From: Bacteroidales bacterium
Lineage (GTDB): Bacteria; Bacteroidota; Bacteroidia; Bacteroidales; GCA-2748055
DNA length: 5,142 bases
Assembly: GCA_024763595.1 (NCBI GenBank)
Contig: JANTFK010000287.1
Location: forward strand, 1-5,142
Reading direction: 5' to 3'
Shown here: positions 1 through 5,142 of the stretch, piece after piece
Position numbering within the stretch: the first letter of the stretch is position 1
How the letters are laid out: each line of letters opens with the position of its first letter
The notes under the pieces: model-generated
Told to the model about the DNA's origin: nothing
The model's input: the letters and a program-made list of their open reading frames with translations, nothing else
Databases searched by the model: none
Position numbers and translations under genes: made by a program

Positions 1-399
1 AAGGATGGCAATAAAAAAACTGATCCACCTTACCCTGTTCATCTTCTCTTTCAGAATCAGGAAAGCAAAGACTGCAGTGATAACGGGCAGGGTAAGGAAC
101 AGGATGGCTGAATTACTGGCAAGCGAATACTGGGTACCCCATGTTACCAGCACCTGGGCCGGGAAGGCCCCAAGTAAAGCAAGTTGTCCGAAAATCAGTA
201 TATCCTTAAATTTCCTTCCGTCATTCTTCGCTTCTCTCAACACAAAAGGTGCCAGTAATATCACAGCTATTGACATGGGGGCCCAAACTGTGAAAAAGGG
301 ACCTATCTGATCCTGTGTAAGTTTGATACATGTAAACTGCAGGGACCACATCAGGTTGCAGGAAAAAAGCAATATCCATGAGATGATAGTTGTTCTCAA
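1..399 (-). CDS. EamA/DMT-superfamily transporter, N-terminal part (cut by window edge)
   Basis: Inner-membrane protein of the drug/metabolite transporter superfamily, probably moving a small metabolite; substrate unknown. The 133 visible residues are very hydrophobic: helices at about residues 5-25, 35-54, 67-88 and 95-116, with a fifth beginning near 124. The stretch WGTQYSLASNSAILFLTLPV (87-106), followed by KEK at 117-119, is typical of the end of the first EamA repeat. Members are usually near 300 residues with ten helices, so over half lies beyond base 1. The start is uncertain. No in-frame ATG precedes the first helix; TTG at 399 keeps it whole, while the first ATG (349-351) would cut it in half. 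The gene follows the URO-D-like gene by 38 bases on the same strand and is probably co-transcribed with it. The family call is firm; the exact start is not. Confidence 0.82.
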   Translation of the reverse strand, partial: MRTTIISWILLFSCNLMWSLQFTCIKLTQDQIGPFFTVWAPMSIAVILLAPFVLREAKNDGRKFKDILIFGQLALLGAFPAQVLVTWGTQYSLASNSAILFLTLPVITAVFAFLILKEKMNRVRWISFFIAIL

Positions 400-437
400 A
401 TTCTGTGATTTTAAGGTCGGTTTGTAATATTTATCTT

Positions 438-1466
438 TTAAACAGCATATTTTTTGGCTGTCCCGATCATGGCTTCCATATTGGCCACAGGTACATCACG
501 GGGATTCATTTCACCTGTATTGAAGATGTACCCGCCGCCAGATCTGGCTGACTTCATGATCCTTTCTGTCTCTTTGCTGACCACCTCCGCAGAGCTGTTC
601 ATGAATATCTGGATCGGTTCAAGATTTCCCATCAGGCAGCTCTTGCCCTTGACAACCTCTTTGGCTTTGCCAATATCGATACCCGGTCCCACATTGATGG
701 CACTCACCCCGAGTTCCGTCGAGAACTCAATATGCGGAACCGACTCCTCACTGTTGTGCAGGAAAGTTAAGCCACCAACGCGATTATACTCATCCACCAC
801 TTTTTTACAGGGTTCGAATGCAAATTCTTTATACTGGCCGGCAGAGATCAGGTTACTCATGGCATTGCAATCGCCCAGCCAAACAGCATGTGCACCGGCT
901 TCAAACTGGGCTTTCCCCCACACCTTTTGCAGTTCCACAAAAAAATCCATGGTGTCCCTGAGCAGACCAGGGTCAGAAAACATCAGTGTCATCGATTCAG
1001 TCAGTCCATACAGGAGTCCAACAGATGAAAATGGAGCGGCGACAGCACCTACAACACAAATTGTATCTCCGAAATGCTCCCTGATTTTTCTGATTGCCTT
1101 TAGCTTCTCGGGCATCCTGCCATCCTTTGACGGATCAGGGATCTTCAGGTTTCTCAACGTTTCCCGGGTGACAGGAAGGTAATCTTTGGTTGCTCTCAGG
1201 ATATTACCTTCTCCTTTTGTCCCCACACCCAGTGGCTCAAACTCAAAACAATCGTCAATTTGCAGCCAGGCCCAGTCATAATCAAAATGCTCGATGGCTG
1301 CAATCCATGTTTCAGCCATCTTGTCACCATCCTGGCAGGTCTCTTCATAGGTATATTTCCCATACCATTTTACATCAAATTCTTCGCTTAATGCAAATAC
1401 AGGGACCCTTTCCGGGATCCCCAGTTCAACGCAAGTGTGTACATCATTCATTAATCCGTTATACAT
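438..1466 (-). CDS. Uroporphyrinogen decarboxylase-fold protein, MtaA/CmuA-like (342 aa)
   Basis: A full-length cytoplasmic TIM-barrel protein of the URO-D superfamily. It is of the MtaA/CmuA type (corrinoid or coenzyme M methyl transfer in characterised members) rather than HemE: the HemE N-terminal arginine-rich RQAGR motif is absent. Recognisable blocks are ERVPVF (19-24), the acidic QIDD near 69-72, WLGDCNAMSNLISAGQYKEF (196-215), FLHNSEE (235-241), MGNLEP (279-284) and FNTGEMNPRDVP (315-326). Methyltransferases of this family bind zinc with His-x-Cys plus a later Cys in a Gly-Cys context. Here His237 remains, but the cysteine positions read Ser239 and Glu319, so zinc-dependent thiol methylation is doubtful. 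The ATG at 1466 is used; Met6 is a possible alternative. It lies divergently from the amidohydrolase gene and just upstream of the transporter. The fold is certain; the reaction is unknown. Confidence 0.9.
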   Translation of the reverse strand: MYNGLMNDVHTCVELGIPERVPVFALSEEFDVKWYGKYTYEETCQDGDKMAETWIAAIEHFDYDWAWLQIDDCFEFEPLGVGTKGEGNILRATKDYLPVTRETLRNLKIPDPSKDGRMPEKLKAIRKIREHFGDTICVVGAVAAPFSSVGLLYGLTESMTLMFSDPGLLRDTMDFFVELQKVWGKAQFEAGAHAVWLGDCNAMSNLISAGQYKEFAFEPCKKVVDEYNRVGGLTFLHNSEESVPHIEFSTELGVSAINVGPGIDIGKAKEVVKGKSCLMGNLEPIQIFMNSSAEVVSKETERIMKSARSGGGYIFNTGEMNPRDVPVANMEAMIGTAKKYAV

Positions 1467-1631
1467 ATTTTCCCGTTTTAGGTAATGCCTGATACAGCTA
1501 TAAAGAGCCAGCCAAGGTAACCATAAAGAATTAATGATTATCTTGTTTCAGTTTGAAAAGCACTGTGAAAATAACAGATATATATCTAACTGGCAAACAA
1601 TCAGGACCATTGACAAAACATCATAAAATTC
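1467..1631. promoter_or_regulatory. Divergent intergenic region, presumed two-way promoter region
   Basis: This 165-base AT-rich spacer separates the start codons of the two divergent gene groups, so promoters for both should lie in it. I found no convincing promoter on either strand: the nearest match to the Bacteroidota -7 element TAnnTTTG on the plus strand is TCAGTTTG at 1548-1555, without a TTTG at the right distance upstream. It also contains a 12-base palindrome at 1576-1587. No reading frame in it looks like a gene. The regulatory role is inferred from layout only. Confidence 0.45.
1576..1587. repeat. Perfect 12-base palindrome AGATATATATCT
   Basis: The sequence AGATATATATCT reads the same on both strands and sits in the middle part of the divergent spacer, 44 bases before the amidohydrolase start codon and 109 bases from the URO-D-like start codon. 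A symmetric site between divergent genes could be an operator for a dimeric regulator. Eight of its twelve bases are simple AT alternation, which can arise by chance in AT-rich DNA, and no regulator gene is in the window. Confidence 0.3.
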
Positions 1632-2717
1632 ATGATAAGAAAAAGCTATCTGGTATCCGAACAACACGTACCTGAAAAGGCGGCATTCCCGGTGATAGAC
1701 GCCCATAACCACCTCTGGGGAAACTGGCAGGTTGAAAAAATCCGGCAAACCATGGACAGGGTTGGCGTGATCAGCTATTGCGACGTAACCGGTAATGTTC
1801 AGATTGAGTTTTCCGGAGGGGGATACAGAATAACCCCGGGGGACATTGATAACTTCTTTAATAACTGTTCCGTTAAATACCCCGGACGGTTCTACTGTTT
1901 CACCATGGCAGGTTTTGCCCGTCCTTCACAGGAGCCGTTGTTTCAGAACGCTGCAGATTTCGTTGATGAGTGCATCGGGCTGTTGCAGGAACATGTAAAG
2001 AAAGGTGCAAAGGGACTCAAGATCCTGAAGGAGCTGGGATTGCATTACCGCGATTCAAAAGGGAAACTGATTCACCTGGATGACCCCCGACTGGCTCCTG
2101 TCTGGGAGGAGGCAGCCAGGCTGAAGGTCCCGGTACTGATGCACCAGGCCGATCCAAGCGGGTTCTTTGAACCGGTAACACCCGATAATGAACATTATGA
2201 ATCGTTGATCAAATATCCCTCCTGGAGTTTTGCCGACCCCGGCTTTCCAAGGAAAGCTGAGCTTTTACAGCAGCGCGACAACATGATCAGGCAACACCCC
2301 CGTACCACTTTTATTCTGCCCCATTTTGCCAACCATGCAGAAAATATACAGTACGTGGCAAAACTGCTGGACGAAAACCCCAATGTCTACATCGATTTTT
2401 CAGCCAGGCTCGATGAACTGGGCAGGCAGCCCTACTCAACCAGGGAATTTTTCCTGAAATACCAGGACCGGATTATTTTCGGTACAGATATGCCGGCTAA
2501 CATTGAAAGCTCAATCCGGATGTACCATACCTATTTCAGGTTCCTGGAAACTTACGATGAATCCTTTTACGCACCTGATTATGACGGGACCTTTGAACGG
2601 GCACGATGGCCCATATGCGGTATCGGATTACCTGAAGAGGTACTGCAAAAGATCTACCAGAAAAATATCATAACCATCATTCCGTCCCTGCAGCAGGAAC
2701 TGGCAGGATGGTTGTAA
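1632..2717 (+). CDS. Amidohydrolase-2 family metal-dependent hydrolase (361 aa)
   Basis: A cytoplasmic TIM-barrel metal enzyme of the amidohydrolase-2 family (COG2159-like), which includes hydrolases, lactonases and non-oxidative decarboxylases. The metal site looks complete: Asp-Ala-His-Asn-His at 23-27, Lys130 in GLKILKELG, His171 in VLMHQADP, His231 in ILPHFANH and Asp286 in IFGTDMPAN. There is no signal peptide or membrane segment, and the length is usual for the family. The ATG at 1632 is the only Met before the DxHxH motif, so the start is well supported even though its leader is A-rich without a clear ribosome binding site. It is the first gene of the plus-strand group, 13 bases before the isomerase-like gene. 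From context it may open a lactone or hydrolyse or decarboxylate an intermediate of the same pathway as the isomerase and aldolase. The substrate cannot be read from sequence. Confidence 0.9.
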   Translation: MIRKSYLVSEQHVPEKAAFPVIDAHNHLWGNWQVEKIRQTMDRVGVISYCDVTGNVQIEFSGGGYRITPGDIDNFFNNCSVKYPGRFYCFTMAGFARPSQEPLFQNAADFVDECIGLLQEHVKKGAKGLKILKELGLHYRDSKGKLIHLDDPRLAPVWEEAARLKVPVLMHQADPSGFFEPVTPDNEHYESLIKYPSWSFADPGFPRKAELLQQRDNMIRQHPRTTFILPHFANHAENIQYVAKLLDENPNVYIDFSARLDELGRQPYSTREFFLKYQDRIIFGTDMPANIESSIRMYHTYFRFLETYDESFYAPDYDGTFERARWPICGIGLPEEVLQKIYQKNIITIIPSLQQELAGWL

Positions 2718-2730
2718 AACTGACATAAAT

Positions 2731-4119
2731 ATGAAACGCATCAACCCAAAAGTTGGATTTATTGTTTTCGGTGTGCATAAAGACGGACTTCAGGATCCGA
2801 TGGGCACACCATTTATTGATGATACACTTGTTGAAAATGCCAGGAAATCACTGACCCGGTCCGGCCTTGAGCTGGTGGAACACGATACCATTCTGGCTAC
2901 AAAGGCCGAAGCCAGAAGATGCTTTGGCGCGTATAAAAAAATGGATGATATCGATGCGCTGATCCTCTTTTCAGGCACCTGGGTCTGGTCCGCACACATG
3001 ATTGGGGCCATCCGTGACTTTGCCACAACTGGGAAAGGAATTGTCCTCTGGGTCAATCCCGGCAGCCAGGGATGGAGACCGGTAGGCGGACTGGTCATGC
3101 AGGGTGCCATGAAGGAGATCGGGCTTCAGCACAGGTTCGTGTATGGCAATTATAACGATCCGGCTGAAATTGAGAAGATCACCTCCTACTGCCGTGCAAG
3201 TGCTCTGAAAAACAGCTTGAATATGAGCACAATCGGTACATTTGGAGGACGTGGGATGGGTCAGACCTGCGGGGCTGCGGACCCTTCTCAGTGGATGAAA
3301 ATGTTCGGTATAGACATCGATTCCAGAGATACTTCAGCGTTGTTGAAGACCTCACAGTCCGTCACACAGGAGGAAATAGCTGCAACCAGGGAGGAAATAC
3401 AACACCTGTTTGATGAGCCGATCCCGGAGGATGAACAGTCCGGCAGGTCGGTCAGCCTCTACCTGGCAATCAAAAAACTGGTGGCAGCAAATGAATGGGA
3501 TTTTTACACCATCCAGTCCTTTCCCGGGCTGGGTGACGACTACAGTGCAACCTGTTTTGCTCAAAGCATGATGCTGGAAGATGGCATGGGAACATCCACA
3601 CTGGGCGACTTCAATACGGCACTGACGGTGAAATGCCTCACTGACCTGAGTGATGAACCGGTCTATTACGGTGATCTGCAACATATCGACAAGACCAACA
3701 ATGAAATAAAGATCATTGGTGACGGAGCCTGTCCGCCCTCCCTGGCAGGGAAACTGGGTCCGGCCGGTTTTGCCGAACACGGGATACCCACCGAAGGAGA
3801 AGCGGGCGGCCTCTCTATCAAGCTTGTGTGCAAAGTGGGGGAAGGTGTACTGGCCAGGCTCGGCAGAAACAACGGAGAGTTTGAGATGGTCATTACCCGG
3901 TGCACCATTTTTGAGCCACCTGCCGACCAGATTGAAAAAAGGAAGAATGAATGCGGCATTCCATTCTGGCCGCACGGATTTGTAAAAGCAGCATGTGATA
4001 TAGACGATCTGTTACAGGCATGGAACAATGAATATGCATGCCTGGGATATGGAGAACACCTCTACGAAACGTTGATTGCCTTCTGTGAACTGACCGGTAT
4101 CAAACCGATCGCCCTGTAA
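2731..4119 (+). CDS. L-fucose/L-arabinose isomerase family protein (462 aa)
   Basis: A cytoplasmic protein of the FucI/AraA-like isomerase family (COG2407-like), whose characterised members interconvert aldoses and ketoses using Mn2+. The N-terminal half has the Rossmann-like pattern of the family (VGFIVFG at 8-14, ALILFSGTWVWSAHMIGAIR at 76-95, IVLWVNP at 104-110), then the hallmark GGRGMGQTCGAADPSQWMKM at 172-191. The C-terminal half has YSATCFAQSMMLEDGMGTST (271-290) and LGDFNTALT (291-299), where Asp293 matches a metal-binding Asp. The usual Glu of the Glu-x-Asp pair is Leu291, Gly266 stands about where another conserved Glu is expected, and the C-terminal Asn-His before the Tyr-Gly turn seems to be Glu-Tyr (434-435). 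These alignments are from memory. The ATG follows the hydrolase stop by 13 bases. An altered isomerase or a different reaction on the same fold are both possible. Confidence 0.87.
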   Translation: MKRINPKVGFIVFGVHKDGLQDPMGTPFIDDTLVENARKSLTRSGLELVEHDTILATKAEARRCFGAYKKMDDIDALILFSGTWVWSAHMIGAIRDFATTGKGIVLWVNPGSQGWRPVGGLVMQGAMKEIGLQHRFVYGNYNDPAEIEKITSYCRASALKNSLNMSTIGTFGGRGMGQTCGAADPSQWMKMFGIDIDSRDTSALLKTSQSVTQEEIAATREEIQHLFDEPIPEDEQSGRSVSLYLAIKKLVAANEWDFYTIQSFPGLGDDYSATCFAQSMMLEDGMGTSTLGDFNTALTVKCLTDLSDEPVYYGDLQHIDKTNNEIKIIGDGACPPSLAGKLGPAGFAEHGIPTEGEAGGLSIKLVCKVGEGVLARLGRNNGEFEMVITRCTIFEPPADQIEKRKNECGIPFWPHGFVKAACDIDDLLQAWNNEYACLGYGEHLYETLIAFCELTGIKPIAL

Positions 4120-4137
4120 AGAGAAACCCGGACCCTT

Positions 4138-5142
4138 ATGCCACTTGTAACTGAAAGAAATGCCGTTCTGGACCTGCATGCAGGAGCCGCTGAGAAAAAA
4201 TGGGTAATCCCTACCCTCTGTACGGAGAATTTAACGACAACCGAGGCTATCCTGTCAGCTGCCCTGGAATACAGTAAAACCATCAATCAACCGGATATCC
4301 CGGTCACCATTGCCATCACCAACCAGTACGGCCACCGCAGCCAATCGGTCAACTATACCCATACCAGGCGATGGGATACGGGGCTTCGCCTTTTCTTAAA
4401 GGAATTGGAGGTACTGACAGGCAAGGATTCTCCTTTTGAGAAACTGAATGTGATGGTGCATCTGGACCACACCCAGTGGGACAGGGATGAGCCACTGTTG
4501 AAGTGGGACATGAACCAGTTCTCCTCCATTATGTATGATGCATCCACGCTGCCTTTTGAGCAGAACATTGCCAGAACAGCTGATTTTGTGGAGAAAAACG
4601 GGCACATGGTTGTAATAGAAGGGGCATGCGATGAAATTGTGGATGCTTCCGGTGTCGAGACCGGGGAATTAACCTCTCCTGAATCGGCCCTGGACTATCT
4701 GAACCGCACCCGTGTGGATTTTATGGTTGCCAACCTGGGCACCGAACACCGGGCCAACAGTGCCGGACTGAAATATCACAGTGACCTGGCCAGACAAATC
4801 AGCAAACTGACCGGTCCCAGGCTGGTTCTGCACGGAGCCTCATCGGTAACCGCCGACCAGATCAGCCACCTGTTTGATGACGGCATAGCCAAAGTAAATA
4901 TCTGGACAACCCTGGAAAGGGATGCCACGCCCCTGCTCTTTGATGCGATGGTACGGAATGCATCCAAAATTGTAGGAACAGAGAAAACCGCCCTGATGAT
5001 TGAGTCGGGCCTGCTGGGACAAAACGTTGACAAAACATCAACAAAATCACTTTCCCATTTTACAACCACCTACAGGCAGGATATTATTTTCACTAAAATG
5101 AAGGAGATCGTCTTGAGTTATCTCCGGCTGTGGTATATTTAA
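4138..5142 (+). CDS. Class II (zinc-dependent) aldolase, FBA/TBP-aldolase family (334 aa)
   Basis: A cytoplasmic TIM-barrel zinc aldolase of the fructose-1,6-bisphosphate/tagatose-bisphosphate class II family, which cleaves ketoses into two shorter pieces, usually dihydroxyacetone phosphate plus an aldehyde. Visible motifs are VMVHLDHTQ (105-113) with catalytic Asp110 and zinc ligand His111, SIMYDASTLPFEQNIA (130-145), VIEGACDEI (159-167), ANLGTEHR (198-205) with zinc ligand His204, LVLHGASS (229-236) with zinc ligand His232, and GIAKVNIWTTL (249-259) with Asn254. All three zinc histidines and the catalytic Asp are present. The phosphate loop reads HGASS rather than HGGSG, and the SHLPFEEN His is Thr137. 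Length is normal and the stop codon ends the window. It starts 18 bases after the isomerase-like gene, probably in one operon, and likely cleaves that pathway's ketose. The exact substrate is unknown. Confidence 0.91.
   Translation: MPLVTERNAVLDLHAGAAEKKWVIPTLCTENLTTTEAILSAALEYSKTINQPDIPVTIAITNQYGHRSQSVNYTHTRRWDTGLRLFLKELEVLTGKDSPFEKLNVMVHLDHTQWDRDEPLLKWDMNQFSSIMYDASTLPFEQNIARTADFVEKNGHMVVIEGACDEIVDASGVETGELTSPESALDYLNRTRVDFMVANLGTEHRANSAGLKYHSDLARQISKLTGPRLVLHGASSVTADQISHLFDDGIAKVNIWTTLERDATPLLFDAMVRNASKIVGTEKTALMIESGLLGQNVDKTSTKSLSHFTTTYRQDIIFTKMKEIVLSYLRLWYI

Noticed and set aside
5..310. Plus-strand open frame of 101 codons at the left edge
   Set aside because: It lies opposite the EamA transporter; the minus-strand frame gives a clear membrane-protein pattern with family motifs, while this one resembles nothing.
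454..1182. Long plus-strand open frame (242 codons) opposite the URO-D-like gene
   Set aside because: The minus-strand protein has recognisable family motifs along its full length; this frame is its antisense shadow, serine- and proline-rich without any domain.
438..1466. Calling the URO-D-like gene hemE (haem biosynthesis)
   Set aside because: The HemE N-terminal arginine motif is missing and the sequence pattern is that of the MtaA/CmuA branch; no haem genes are nearby.
1512..1555. One-mismatch matches to the Bacteroidota -7 element on each strand (TCAGTTTG at 1548-1555 plus; TACCTTGG at 1512-1519 minus)
   Set aside because: Neither has a TTTG element at the expected 19-21 base spacing upstream, so both are as likely chance as promoters.
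1609..1636. TTGACA-like hexamer near 1610-1615 and a short inverted repeat ATCAT/ATGAT (1620-1624 and 1632-1636) around the amidohydrolase start
   Set aside because: The hexamer is only about 17 bases before the start codon, too close to act as a -35 element for it, and the 5-base arms are too short to stand out in AT-rich DNA.
3352..3975. Minus-strand open frame of 207 codons within the isomerase-like gene
   Set aside because: It is antisense to conserved motifs of the isomerase-like protein and has no recognisable domain or plausible operon position.

Overview
The window holds one partial and four complete protein-coding genes in two divergent groups, and no RNA genes, insertion sequences or CRISPR. 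Base composition is close to balanced by eye. Most starts lack a clear Shine-Dalgarno sequence and have A-rich leaders. This, with the protein style, suggests a Bacteroidota-like bacterium, but that is an inference from gene style rather than a marker gene.

Left group, minus strand, transcribed towards base 1: a uroporphyrinogen-decarboxylase-fold protein of the MtaA/CmuA type (438-1466), followed after 38 bases by an EamA/DMT-type membrane transporter that runs off the left edge (1-399). A 165-base divergent spacer (1467-1631) must hold the promoters in both directions. It contains a perfect 12-base palindrome.

Right group, plus strand, spaced by 13 and 18 bases as an operon: an amidohydrolase-2 family metal hydrolase (1632-2717), a protein of the L-fucose/L-arabinose isomerase family (2731-4119) and a class II (zinc) aldolase of the fructose-bisphosphate/tagatose-bisphosphate type (4138-5142). 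The window ends exactly on the aldolase stop codon.

A hydrolase, an aldose-ketose isomerase-like protein and a metal aldolase, set opposite a transporter and a URO-D-like protein, look like a catabolic locus for a sugar or sugar derivative. The substrate cannot be named. Three of the proteins depart from the family pattern at positions usually tied to catalysis: the URO-D-like protein lacks both metal-binding cysteines, the aldolase has an altered phosphate-binding loop, and the isomerase-like protein appears to lack some metal or catalytic residues. No sugar kinase is present in the window. Together these make an uncharacterised pathway, possibly with non-phosphorylated intermediates, the most interesting reading of the region.
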